From: an uncultured Bacilli bacterium
Lineage (GTDB): Bacteria; Bacillota_I; Bacilli_A; RF39; UBA660
Direction of reading: 5' to 3'
NCBI GenBank assembly: GCA_934096735.1
Contig: CAKOMS010000008.1
Location: forward strand, 1 to 38,265
Length of the DNA: 38,265 nt
The translations under genes were made by a program, and so were the position numbers. Below the pieces are notes generated by a model that ran no database searches, was not told where the DNA came from, and worked only from the letters and a program-made list of their open reading frames with translations. Below, piece after piece: positions 1 to 7,965 of this stretch. Each line of letters opens with the position of its first letter. Position 1 is the first letter of the stretch.

Positions 1-1308
1 ACCACAAATACACCAACAGGAACACCATTTACATTTGATGAGTCTACAAAGAAATGGACAAGTGGAATAGCAGGAGTCAATAATGGTGAAAATACCATTG
101 AGTTTACTGTAACTGAAGCTGGAGATTATGTTTTAAATTATGAAGTAAGTAGTGAAACGAAATATGATAAAGGATCATTTTATAAAAATGGAACAGGACT
201 AAAAGTAGATTTAAGTGGTCTTGTTTCTGGTTTAATAGAACTAAATGGACTAACAACAAGTGATGTAATAAAAGTAGTTTATAAAAAAGATAGTAGTGGT
301 AATAGTAATGATGATGTAGTAAGATTTTCAATAGGAAAGCAAACTGGAAGTTTTACTACTAATTGTAACAACACAGGAACAGATGTTTATTTGGAAGCGA
401 ATGGAACAAAATATAATGTGAATTATAATTCTCCGGCATATGTGGGATATATGTATGGAACAGTGTATGCATTGACTCAAAAATTAAAATCATCATTTGG
501 CACATATTATTATGGAAGTGATGTAACATGGAATGGAACAACATATACATTAAGCGATGCAGAAAGTGGAGCAATAGCAGATATGTATAGTAAACTAAGT
601 ACAAAACATTATACATGTTTGAGTACAAGTTCAAGTTGTTCAACAGTATATTATATTTATTATATGGATAGTGCAACGTATGGTTACGCATATTATATGA
701 CATTAGCAAATGGTAAAAAGATAGAAAATGCATTAGATGAGATGTTAAATTATAATACAACAAATAGTAATATAAAGACAGTAATAGATAACTGGTATAG
801 TACAAACATGACAAATGTAACGGATTATTTAGAAAATGCAATATATTGTAATAATAGACACATATCAAGCTTAGGAGGATTTAATCCAAGTGGTGGTGGA
901 ATAACAAGTTATTTATATTTTATTGATTCTAGCAATTCGAAATTAACGTGCCAAGATAAAGAAGATCAATTTACATTAAAGGTTGATTCTGGAGGAACAC
1001 TAGGTTATGGAAATAATGATTTAGATTATCCAGTAGGATTATTAACAAGCAAAGAAGTGTATTTTGCTCGTAATGGCTCGAGTACTAATTATTTAAATAA
1101 TGGTGATTATTACTGGTTGATGACCCTTAACAACTTCGGCAGCAGCGGTGCTTACGCCCGTTATGTGGACAATGGGAGTTTGGAATTCACCTACGTGTTC
1201 AGCGCTTACGGGGCCCGGCCTGCAGTATCACTTTCAAAAAAAGTTAAACTAAGTGGAGAAGGAAATGGTACAGTTGAGTCACCTTATATTTTGGCTCCGT
1301 TAGATTAA
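1..1308 (+). CDS. C-terminal part of a large secreted/surface protein with a DGR-type variable lectin-like end (5' partial)
   Basis: The frame is open from base 1 to the TAA at 1306-1308, so the start lies upstream; 435 residues are visible. The N-terminal visible part looks like a beta-sandwich rich in Thr, Asn and Ser. A Tyr-rich middle follows with scattered Cys pairs and a segment around IKTVIDNWYSTN. The C-terminal domain has the pattern YPVGLLTSKEV, then YYWLMTL, then GARPAVSL, ending in GNGTVESPYIL. From memory this matches a repeated family of extracellular proteins in uncultured gut Bacilli with the pattern YPVGLITADE, YWTMSP, GVRPV, GDGT..PY (possibly DUF6273-like; not searched). 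Such ends are typical of diversity-generating retroelement targets. It is likely surface exposed and binds a ligand; the ligand is unknown. The gene is followed by a terminator and is not co-transcribed with the sigma genes. Confidence 0.8.
   Translation, partial: TTNTPTGTPFTFDESTKKWTSGIAGVNNGENTIEFTVTEAGDYVLNYEVSSETKYDKGSFYKNGTGLKVDLSGLVSGLIELNGLTTSDVIKVVYKKDSSGNSNDDVVRFSIGKQTGSFTTNCNNTGTDVYLEANGTKYNVNYNSPAYVGYMYGTVYALTQKLKSSFGTYYYGSDVTWNGTTYTLSDAESGAIADMYSKLSTKHYTCLSTSSSCSTVYYIYYMDSATYGYAYYMTLANGKKIENALDEMLNYNTTNSNIKTVIDNWYSTNMTNVTDYLENAIYCNNRHISSLGGFNPSGGGITSYLYFIDSSNSKLTCQDKEDQFTLKVDSGGTLGYGNNDLDYPVGLLTSKEVYFARNGSSTNYLNNGDYYWLMTLNNFGSSGAYARYVDNGSLEFTYVFSAYGARPAVSLSKKVKLSGEGNGTVESPYILAPLD
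1111..1230 (+). other. Candidate DGR variable region (GC-rich hypervariable cassette)
   Basis: By hand count 65 of these 120 bases are G or C, in a gene and genome that are otherwise strongly AT-rich. The codon choice flips: 18 of the first 38 codons end in C (ACC, AAC, AAC, TTC, GGC, AGC, AGC, TAC, GCC and so on), whereas neighbouring codons overwhelmingly end in A or T. In DGRs, template AAC codons are rewritten at the adenines, leaving NNC codons in the target. That is the pattern seen between the invariant YYWL and the GARPAVSL ends. Small inverted repeats lie downstream (1315-1330 and 1343-1356, the latter with a TCCC tetraloop). No reverse transcriptase or template repeat is in the window, so the assignment is an inference. 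Confidence 0.65.
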
Positions 1309-1360
1309 TTATTCTTGTCAACGAAGACAATAAAATAGAAAAAGTTCTCCCGAACTGAGA

Positions 1361-1389
1361 AAGGTATGAGTATAACTTGTGCCTTTTTT
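1361..1389 (+). terminator. Intrinsic terminator of the surface-protein gene
   Basis: A ten-pair stem (1361-1370 with 1376-1385, three G-T wobbles) encloses a TATAA loop and runs into a T tract. It separates the surface-protein gene from the sigma-factor genes. Confidence 0.8.
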
Positions 1390-1406
1390 GTTATTTTGGT
1401 TTACTA

Positions 1407-1435
1407 TTGAAAAATATAATTAATTGTATTATAAT
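1407..1435 (+). promoter_or_regulatory. Promoter of the first sigma-like gene
   Basis: TTGAAA (1407-1412) and TATAAT (1430-1435) are separated by 17 bp. The predicted start of transcription is near 1442, about 27 bp ahead of the ATG at 1469. Confidence 0.75.
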
Positions 1436-1468
1436 AGGCAGTAACTTTTAAAAAGGGTTGGTGAAATC

Positions 1469-3424
1469 ATGGGGGTTAAATATAGTAATAAAGGGACTTT
1501 ATTATTTTTAGATGATTTTTATTTAGAATATTCTTATAGTGTTATTAGAAAAGAAGAGTTTTATGAATTATTTTATGATAAGATTTTTAAATTACTTCAT
1601 GATATTGGATATAAGGGTATTTATGATGAGAATTATATGATAATTAAAAAGAAAATTGGAAGTATTATAAGTACTTTAATGTATGGGTATTTACATAATA
1701 AAATGAGTGATTGGAATGAATGTGTACAAATTATTAGAAATTATTTTGTTAGTATTTATCCAAATAATGGTACTCTTAAAGATAAGATTAAATGTTTTGA
1801 TTATTTAGATGAATTTTTAAATAATTGTGATTTTAATATTGATCCAGATACTACTTCCTTGATTTATTCTTCAATTGGTGAAATAAGTGATGCTGTCTCA
1901 TTTATTTATAGCAAAAATGAAAAAGCTATTAAAAAAGGGAAGTTAGATGGTTTATTTTCAAGTGTTATTTTGAAAACTTTAATTGAAGTTCATATGATTG
2001 AAAATAATATAAGTGTATTAGATGATGATAATGTAGATGAATATTATAATGATGTTAGTTTACGTGATATTTGTGGAATTTATATAAGTGATATTAAGAA
2101 TGCTAATTTATATAGAAAAAATGAGCTTTTTAGTGATGAAGAAGAAAGAGACTTGATTAGAAGAGCTCAGAATGGTGATAATGAAGCTAGAGATATGTTT
2201 ATTTATAATAATTTAAGATTAGTATTTAGGGTTGCTAGAAAATATGTTAATAAAGGTGTTCCTTTACTTGATTTAGTACAAGAAGGTAATATGGGACTTT
2301 TGTCTGCTTTAGAGAAATTTGATTTAAGTAAAAATTTTAGATTTTCTACTTATGCTTATGTTTGGATAAAATCTTATATTTCAAAATATGTAAGATGTAA
2401 TTGTAGAAATATTAGAATTCCTGAAGATTTGTATTATAAAGTACAATTGTATAAAGATACAGAACTTGCTTTTTATAGTAAAAATGGAAGAAAACCTACT
2501 CTTGAAGAGATTGCATCACTAATGAATATTTCAGTAAATGATGCTAAAAGAGCTCGACAAGCTAGAGAAGATACAGTTAGTTTAAATGCTGTTATAGGAG
2601 AAGATAAAAATACTGAGCTTGGTGATTTTATTTCTCAAGAAGATACTAATATGAATGAAGTAATTAATAGTGATTTACCTTTATTAATTCAAAATTTAAT
2701 TAATAAAGCTAATTTAGATTATGTTAGAAGAAGAGTGTTAGAACTTAAATATGGTCTTAATGGTAACAGGATACATAGTTTTAGAGAAATATCAGAAGAA
2801 CTTAATATTACTAGACAAAGAGCTAAACAAATTGAAGTTAGTGCACTTAAAATGTTAAGAAAAGCTGAAGGTGTTAAAAAATTAGCTGTTTATATGGATC
2901 GTGAAGATGAAGCAATTGAAAATGTACAAGAGTATAATTATAGAAATACAAGAATGAATAATGTTACTGTAGCATTTTCTGAAGAAGAAAAGAAGTATGC
3001 TTATAGTATTAAAAAAGGTAATGCTAGTGATGTTAGTATTTTTGAAACATTAAAAGAACCTAAAATATCTGAAGTAATAATGACTTTAACAGTTAATCGA
3101 TATGTTGGGTTATTATATGAAACTGGATTTATCGATGGTGATTTTGAAATTTTTATGGATTCTTCACATTCTATTAAAATATTAGATGTTTTGAGTTTAC
3201 CTTTATTTGATAGTGTAATTGAGAAATTAACAGTAAAAGGATTTATGGCAATATGTTTAAAATACGGCTATGTAAATGGCATAAAATATAGTAATGTTTT
3301 TATAGCAAGAATTTTGGGTATTAGTGAAGAAGAGGTAATTAAATTGTGTAAAAAAATATTACTTGATGCGCAAGGTTCACAAGAAGAAGAAATGAAAAGA
3401 GTATTAATTCCAAAAGAAAATTAA
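1469..3424 (+). CDS. Oversized sigma-70 family factor A (651 aa) with N- and C-terminal extensions
   Basis: The central part is a clear sigma-70 core. Region 2 spans about residues 222-312, with NLRLVFRVARKYV, LDLVQEGNMGLL and FRFSTYAYVWIKSYI. A region 3-like segment spans about 315-372 (GRKPTLEEIASLMNIS). The region 4 helix-turn-helix spans about 415-465 (REISEELNITRQRAKQIEVSAL). About 220 residues of unrecognised sequence precede the core. After region 4 comes LAVYMD (472-477), which is matched in the next gene. Two copies of a roughly 35-55-residue module follow (about 530-565 and 577-632), the second ending in a helix-turn-helix-like stretch (ARILGISEEEVIKLCKK). It should recruit RNA polymerase to a special promoter set; the targets are unknown. 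The start is supported by a GGTTGGTG-type ribosome site. The gene lies 50 bp upstream of its paralogue. Confidence 0.85.
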   Translation: MGVKYSNKGTLLFLDDFYLEYSYSVIRKEEFYELFYDKIFKLLHDIGYKGIYDENYMIIKKKIGSIISTLMYGYLHNKMSDWNECVQIIRNYFVSIYPNNGTLKDKIKCFDYLDEFLNNCDFNIDPDTTSLIYSSIGEISDAVSFIYSKNEKAIKKGKLDGLFSSVILKTLIEVHMIENNISVLDDDNVDEYYNDVSLRDICGIYISDIKNANLYRKNELFSDEEERDLIRRAQNGDNEARDMFIYNNLRLVFRVARKYVNKGVPLLDLVQEGNMGLLSALEKFDLSKNFRFSTYAYVWIKSYISKYVRCNCRNIRIPEDLYYKVQLYKDTELAFYSKNGRKPTLEEIASLMNISVNDAKRARQAREDTVSLNAVIGEDKNTELGDFISQEDTNMNEVINSDLPLLIQNLINKANLDYVRRRVLELKYGLNGNRIHSFREISEELNITRQRAKQIEVSALKMLRKAEGVKKLAVYMDREDEAIENVQEYNYRNTRMNNVTVAFSEEEKKYAYSIKKGNASDVSIFETLKEPKISEVIMTLTVNRYVGLLYETGFIDGDFEIFMDSSHSIKILDVLSLPLFDSVIEKLTVKGFMAICLKYGYVNGIKYSNVFIARILGISEEEVIKLCKKILLDAQGSQEEEMKRVLIPKEN

Positions 3425-3474
3425 TGCTTTTTTTATGTAATTGAGTTATAATATGTATTTATGTAGGAGGGTTT

Positions 3475-6201
3475 ATGAAACTTACTTTGGATAAAATTAA
3501 GAAGATGAGTATAGATGAATTATTTAATGAATTTTTTTTGAATGGTAAGTTTTATGATAGTTATAAACATATATTTTTTACTGTTGATGAGTTAAAAGAG
3601 ACCTCTTATAAAGCTTTGGAATATTTTAAGAATAATTATGATGGCAATGTAAATGTTAATAATTATTTTAAAAGTTTATTTGATAAGCATATACATAAAT
3701 ATCTTTCTACTAAAATTAAAAGTTTATCTAGTTGTTCATATTTAATTGAGTATTTTTTTAGTAATGATAAAGATTTTTTAAATACTTTTTTGAAGTTTGA
3801 TAAATTTTTACAAAATTATGAGTTAGAACTTAGTTTTGAAATTATTTGTGATATTTTGAATAATTATAGTTTTATAGATGAAAGTATTCAAAAACTTTTT
3901 AAAAAATATGGTGCAGAAAAATTAATTAATAATTTCTTTGATATATTTAGTAGTAATAATTTATATTCTTTTGTTATAGCATATGCTGGTGTTCATGGTA
4001 TATCTGTTGATACATTTGGTGATGAAAGTTTTTCAGATGATTCAGAATTACTTGATTCAGTGTCATTATTAAAGAAAGATATTTCTCATAGAAAAGTACT
4101 TACTTTTGATCAGGAACAAGTATTATTTAGAAGATACAAAAATGGTGATATGTCTGCTAGAAACATTATTATAGAAAGTAATATTAGACTTGTTATGCGT
4201 TTAGCAAATAGTAAGAAAAGTCATGCTGGTACACTTTCTTTTGAGGATTTGATACAAGAAGGTACTTTAGGACTTATGAAAGCAATTGAATTATATGATT
4301 TTACTTTAGGTCTTAAGTTTTCTACTTATGCAGTTTATTGGATTAATCAAAAAATTTTAAGAGCAATAATGGATAATGGAAGAACGGTTAGATTACCAGT
4401 ACATATATTTGGAGAAGTTAATAATTTTAATAGAGTTAGAAAACAGCTTGCAGAAAAACTTAATAGAACTCCAACTGTAGAAGAGATAGCGAGAGAGATG
4501 CAATTACCAGTTTCTAAAGTTAAATCTTATTATAATCAACTTGAAAATACTAAAAGTTTAAATGATAGTGTTAAAGAAGATAGTGAAAGTGAATTTCAAG
4601 ATTTTTATGTAGAAAAGGATTCAGTTTCAGTTGAAGATCAAGTTTTAAATAGTATGCTTCCATTAGAGATAGAAAAATTGATAGATAGCTCTGGATTAAA
4701 TGATAAAGAAAAAGGTATTTTAATACATAGATATGGTCTTTTTGGGTTTGAAAGTGAAACTTTGCAAGAAATTGGAGAAAGATATGGAGTTACTAGAGAA
4801 AGAATTAGACAATATGAATCTCGTGCATTAAGGAAACTTAGAAGAAATATGATTACTAAAGATTTTGCGGTATATATGGATAATCCAACTTTAGCAGTTC
4901 AAAATTTAAAGACTCTTAATGGGTATGGTAATAAATATAAAAAATTTACTAATGATTATTTAGAAGGAAGATATAGTGAATTTGAAAATGTTAATATTTT
5001 TGGATTATTATCTTATGATGATGTTTCAGTAGTAACCGATTTAGTAAATAGTTTAAAAGCTAGAGATCGAGAAATAGTTAGAAAAAGAGAAGGAGATAAT
5101 TTAGATTCTTTTCTTGCTAGTAGATTAAATTCTAGTGAAGAACAGAAATACTTTGAAAAAATTATTCCAGTATTAAAAAGTAGATTAAGTAATTATTTAG
5201 ATAGATTGTATGTATCTAGTGAAAAAAGAAATGGAGGAAAAGGCATGAAGAAAGCTAAAGGAATATGTGATTTAGTTGGTGTTAATGATTTAGAATTAAT
5301 TAGAAATGCAGTTTTACAATTAAGTGAAGAACAAATAAAAATAATTAAAGAAAGATATGGAGAAAATCTTGATGAAGAAGTCCATTTTATTGATAAAGAA
5401 TCTAGACACTTATTTTATTTTGCAGTTAGAAGATTAAGAAGTATGTTGTTTAAAGAAGAAAAAGAAGAGAAAAAAATTAAAAGACTTGTTACTACTTATG
5501 AATTAATTGATTGTCCTTCTCCAGAAGTTTTTATTAATTTGTTGAATACTCTTAGTGAAAAGCAAATTGGTATTATAAGAAAAAGAGATGGAATAAATTA
5601 TGACGATCCAGATATGACTAGATTAGTTGGGAATGAAAAAAGCTACTATTATAGCGTAGTTAATAAACTTAGAGCAGAGATTCTTAAAATGAAAGGAAAT
5701 AATGGTAAGTTAGGTAATAGTGATAATGTTTTAAGCGAACCTCAAAAGCAGGATGTACATATTAGTGAAGAAGAAATGGAAACTCCTACTACTAGTGATG
5801 ATAGTGTATCTGAGACTTTACTTGAAACTTCGTCTATTAATGATGATACTCCAACTCAAACTAGTAGTGGTAAAGAAGATTCTTATGATAATTCTGTTCA
5901 AATACTTAAGTTTTTAAGAACCCCAAGTTTTATGGAAATTATTGAAACATTATCTGTAAAAGAAGCAGTAATAGTACTTTTAAGACTTGGTTATGTTGAT
6001 GAGAAATATTTTAGTAGTGATACTATTGCAAACTTTTTAGATATTCCAGAATCTGAAGTTAGAGATGCTACTAGAAAAGTATTACTTCTTTTTAAGGATA
6101 AAATTAATGATTGTGTTGATAATATGATTAGTATTGTGTCAAATGGTGATGAACAAAAAAGAAAACTAGCAAAAAATGATGAAAATGGGATTGACAACTA
6201 A
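3475..6201 (+). CDS. Giant sigma-70 family factor B (908 aa) with repeated region-4-like modules
   Basis: Residues 1-205 are an unrecognised helical-looking N-terminus. Residues 210-305 are region 2, closer to the housekeeping type than its neighbour (LKFSTYAVYWINQKILRAI, then NGRTVRLPVH). Residues 310-365 are region 3. Residues 400-457 are region 4 with a canonical ETLQEIGERYGVTRERIRQY helix-turn-helix. The AVYMDNPTLAVQN segment after it matches factor A. Residues 506-737 hold three degenerate repeats built around L(S/K)xxxxxIIxxRxG, which look like region 4 without a good recognition helix. A Ser/Thr/Glu-rich linker (about 740-805) leads to a last module (817-875) shared with factor A. At 908 aa it is far longer than the 250-400 aa of usual sigma factors. 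The AGGAGG site at 3465-3470 fixes the start. Whether it is a sigma factor in the strict sense is inferred from the domains. Confidence 0.85.
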   Translation: MKLTLDKIKKMSIDELFNEFFLNGKFYDSYKHIFFTVDELKETSYKALEYFKNNYDGNVNVNNYFKSLFDKHIHKYLSTKIKSLSSCSYLIEYFFSNDKDFLNTFLKFDKFLQNYELELSFEIICDILNNYSFIDESIQKLFKKYGAEKLINNFFDIFSSNNLYSFVIAYAGVHGISVDTFGDESFSDDSELLDSVSLLKKDISHRKVLTFDQEQVLFRRYKNGDMSARNIIIESNIRLVMRLANSKKSHAGTLSFEDLIQEGTLGLMKAIELYDFTLGLKFSTYAVYWINQKILRAIMDNGRTVRLPVHIFGEVNNFNRVRKQLAEKLNRTPTVEEIAREMQLPVSKVKSYYNQLENTKSLNDSVKEDSESEFQDFYVEKDSVSVEDQVLNSMLPLEIEKLIDSSGLNDKEKGILIHRYGLFGFESETLQEIGERYGVTRERIRQYESRALRKLRRNMITKDFAVYMDNPTLAVQNLKTLNGYGNKYKKFTNDYLEGRYSEFENVNIFGLLSYDDVSVVTDLVNSLKARDREIVRKREGDNLDSFLASRLNSSEEQKYFEKIIPVLKSRLSNYLDRLYVSSEKRNGGKGMKKAKGICDLVGVNDLELIRNAVLQLSEEQIKIIKERYGENLDEEVHFIDKESRHLFYFAVRRLRSMLFKEEKEEKKIKRLVTTYELIDCPSPEVFINLLNTLSEKQIGIIRKRDGINYDDPDMTRLVGNEKSYYYSVVNKLRAEILKMKGNNGKLGNSDNVLSEPQKQDVHISEEEMETPTTSDDSVSETLLETSSINDDTPTQTSSGKEDSYDNSVQILKFLRTPSFMEIIETLSVKEAVIVLLRLGYVDEKYFSSDTIANFLDIPESEVRDATRKVLLLFKDKINDCVDNMISIVSNGDEQKRKLAKNDENGIDN

Positions 6202-6219
6202 TTTCATTTATTGTATACT
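6191..6219 (+). promoter_or_regulatory. Near-perfect sigma-A promoter for a non-coding transcript
   Basis: TTGACA (6191-6196), 17 bp, TATACT (6214-6219). The -35 box lies inside the last codons of sigma factor B. No open reading frame of useful length starts downstream before 6597, so the promoter appears to serve an RNA. Confidence 0.8.
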
Positions 6220-6225
6220 AAAAGT

Positions 6226-6526
6226 GCTTAGTAAGATAATATAAAGAGTAGTCATGTTAAGTAGTTATTATATTAATTTATAGTAATGTAATATGTTTGA
6301 AATTTATATTATATAGTAAAATAAATTATTTTAAAAAAATAATTCTTATCTACGCTAAGCAATAACAATTGTTTATTGAGAAAGAAAACTCAAAAGATAA
6401 GTATGTTACACTAAATACTGATAATATTTAGTTAGTATTTAAAAAATATGGAGAGTATTTTTTAAATGATTGTGACTAATTATTTAAACTAGAAATAGTC
6501 ATTTTATCAGAATGATTATTTTTTTT
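6226..6526 (+). ncRNA. Unidentified structured non-coding RNA, about 300 nt
   Basis: This stretch sits between a consensus promoter and an intrinsic terminator. Its only ATG-initiated frames are very short (9 and 7 codons were the longest found). Paired segments can be read directly: a long-range helix 6225-6231 with 6355-6361, continued by 6234-6239 with 6346-6351; a hairpin 6324-6332 with 6336-6344; a hairpin 6376-6380 with 6389-6393; an eight-pair hairpin 6410-6417 with 6425-6432; an eleven-pair hairpin 6438-6448 with 6456-6466 whose loop is TGGAGAG; then the terminator. I see no tmRNA tag or tRNA-like end, no SRP RNA apical motif and no RNase P core motif. A divergent 6S RNA or a lineage-specific regulatory RNA remains possible. 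The exact ends are estimated from the promoter and terminator. Confidence 0.6.
6494..6526 (+). terminator. Intrinsic terminator of the non-coding RNA
   Basis: A ten-pair stem (6494-6503 with 6511-6520, one G-T pair) has a seven-base loop and is followed by six further T residues. Confidence 0.8.
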
Positions 6527-6542
6527 ATTTGTTCGTATTTTC

Positions 6543-6571
6543 TTGACTAGCTACTATTTATATAGTATTAT
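6543..6571 (+). promoter_or_regulatory. Promoter of the 116-aa gene
   Basis: TTGACT (6543-6548) and TATTAT (6566-6571) are separated by 17 bp. Predicted initiation is near 6578, about 20 bp before the ATG at 6597. Confidence 0.65.
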
Positions 6572-6584
6572 TTATATATAGTAG
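6551..6584 (+). promoter_or_regulatory. Operator-like inverted repeat over the -10 region
   Basis: CTACTAT (6551-6557) is repeated inverted as ATAGTAG (6578-6584), and the interior is partly symmetric. It covers the -10 box and start point of the preceding promoter, where a repressor would sit. Chance is not excluded in such AT-rich DNA. Confidence 0.3.
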
Positions 6585-6596
6585 AGAGTGATGTAG

Positions 6597-6947
6597 ATGA
6601 ATAGGGATATTTTAAAATATTGTCCAAATTATTATGAAATTGTAAATTTTTGCTTTCAAGATGATGATCTTATTAGTGAAAAGTTAATAAATATATATAA
6701 GAATTTTATTTTTTCTTGTGATATGAGTGATAAAGAAAGTTTAAAAGATGTTCAAGAATTAGATAAAGTTTTAATAAGTTATATTCGTGATTATGATTTT
6801 AGGGATGAATTAAAGAAAGAAATTGTAACTGTAAAAGTTAAGAGAGATACTAATATACTTAAAAGTTTAGTTCTTTCTATATTGAAAATATTTGATAATT
6901 ATGAAGAATATACAACTAGGAGATTATATATTAGTAAATGGATTTAA
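6597..6947 (+). CDS. Hypothetical protein, 116 aa
   Basis: I do not recognise this gene. The protein is short, charged and probably all-helical, with no signal peptide, membrane segment or Cys cluster (Cys at residues 8, 19 and 40 only). The AGAGTGATG stretch ahead of the ATG serves as the ribosome site. It has its own promoter with an overlapping inverted repeat, lies directly downstream of the putative non-coding RNA, and is closed by a terminator at its stop codon. It converges with the gerA-type operon. Codon use is like its neighbours. It might regulate the locus, but nothing in its sequence shows that. Confidence 0.6.
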   Translation: MNRDILKYCPNYYEIVNFCFQDDDLISEKLINIYKNFIFSCDMSDKESLKDVQELDKVLISYIRDYDFRDELKKEIVTVKVKRDTNILKSLVLSILKIFDNYEEYTTRRLYISKWI

Positions 6948-6967
6948 GTTCTTAGGAACTTTTTTTT
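6946..6967 (+). terminator. Intrinsic terminator at the stop of the 116-aa gene
   Basis: AAGTTC (6946-6951) pairs with GAACTT (6956-6961) around a TTAG loop, then a T run to 6967. It includes the stop codon of the plus-strand gene and overlaps the 3' end of gerAB on the other strand. Confidence 0.75.
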
Positions 6968-7965
6968 ATGTCTTTTTTATAGAATAATAATGTTAAAAAT
7001 AAAATTAAAAATATAGATAATATTAAAGGTGATGATAGGAATAAAATTATTATCTTTTCATAATTATTACAAATGTAATAATTAGTAAATAATGTTGTAA
7101 TTATTAATGTAATAATTAAAGTTAATTTATTATATTTTTTAGGTAAGTATTCAAATATATTTATACTTATAGTTGATAAAGTTATAAAAATATCCATGTA
7201 CCATACAAAGCAAGATATGTTTTCAACATTTTCTATGAAGTTAAATAATTTTATTTGTTTTAAAACTATGTATTCTGGGAAGCTGTATATTTCTCCTAAA
7301 TTGCCTAGACCTAGTATTATTGCAGTAAGTATTATAAATAAAGTTAATGATGATACTAGATATGATTTAATTAATTTTTTAGTAACTATGTTATAGTCTA
7401 TTGTTATAAATTGTGGTATGGCAGTTAAAGATGCATAAATTAAGCTAGCTTTTATTATATTTGTAGGTTTTATTACTAGGATTGGTGTTAAATTATTAAA
7501 ATCTAAATATTTTAATAAAAGCATTAGAAACGTAAATATAATTATTAAACTAAATACATATAATAAATTACTTAAGTTTTCTAAAACAAATTTTCCTTTA
7601 AATGTTAATAGTATTACTAGAATTATAAAACCTAAATTAATTATTATTTGAGGAGTGTTTACTAGATAGAAAGCACTTGTAAAAAGACTTAATAAAGTAA
7701 GTAATATTAAAATTAAATAAATATTAAATATAATAAATAATGTAATATAAATGAATCCTAATTTTTTGTTTAATAGAAATTCTTTAAGATTTTGATTATT
7801 TAATTTTTTCTTTATTAAAACATAAAAATATAAAATAATTATTCCAATAAGTGTTCCAAGTATAAGAGTTATCCAGGCATCTTGTTTTGCTAATTTTGTT
7901 AAGTAGTAAAACCCAATTCCAAAACAATTAAATCTTGCTATAAAATAATTCAATTTATTTTTCAT
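6952..7965 (-). CDS. gerAB: Spore germination permease GerAB/GerKB family
   Basis: This 337-aa polytopic protein has about ten hydrophobic helices, as in the GerAB family of the amino acid-polyamine-organocation superfamily. GerAB is the likely germinant-binding membrane subunit of the spore inner-membrane germinant receptor. It is the last gene of a three-gene operon (gerAA-gerAC-gerAB order on the minus strand). It starts 11 bp inside gerAC, with a GAGG ribosome site within the gerAC end. The nutrient recognised cannot be read from the sequence. Length is slightly below the usual ~360 aa. Confidence 0.88.
   Translation of the reverse strand: MKNKLNYFIARFNCFGIGFYYLTKLAKQDAWITLILGTLIGIIILYFYVLIKKKLNNQNLKEFLLNKKLGFIYITLFIIFNIYLILILLTLLSLFTSAFYLVNTPQIIINLGFIILVILLTFKGKFVLENLSNLLYVFSLIIIFTFLMLLLKYLDFNNLTPILVIKPTNIIKASLIYASLTAIPQFITIDYNIVTKKLIKSYLVSSLTLFIILTAIILGLGNLGEIYSFPEYIVLKQIKLFNFIENVENISCFVWYMDIFITLSTISINIFEYLPKKYNKLTLIITLIITTLFTNYYICNNYEKIIILFLSSPLILSIFLILFLTLLFYKKDIKKSS

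Noticed and set aside
104..868. Two minus-strand open frames (104-331 and 359-868) rich in Leu, Tyr and His
   Set aside because: They are antisense shadows of the surface-protein frame; composition is the mirror of Thr/Asn/Tyr codons and they have no ribosome site.
1315..1356. The two short hairpins as the DGR target-site cruciform
   Set aside because: They lie about 90 bp or more past the GC-rich cassette and have only five-pair stems; known DGR hairpins lie close to the variable region, so this was not called.
6226..6526. tmRNA, RNase P RNA or SRP RNA in the intergenic region
   Set aside because: No tag frame with tRNA-like end, no RNase P core motif and no SRP apical motif could be found, so it was left as an unidentified RNA.
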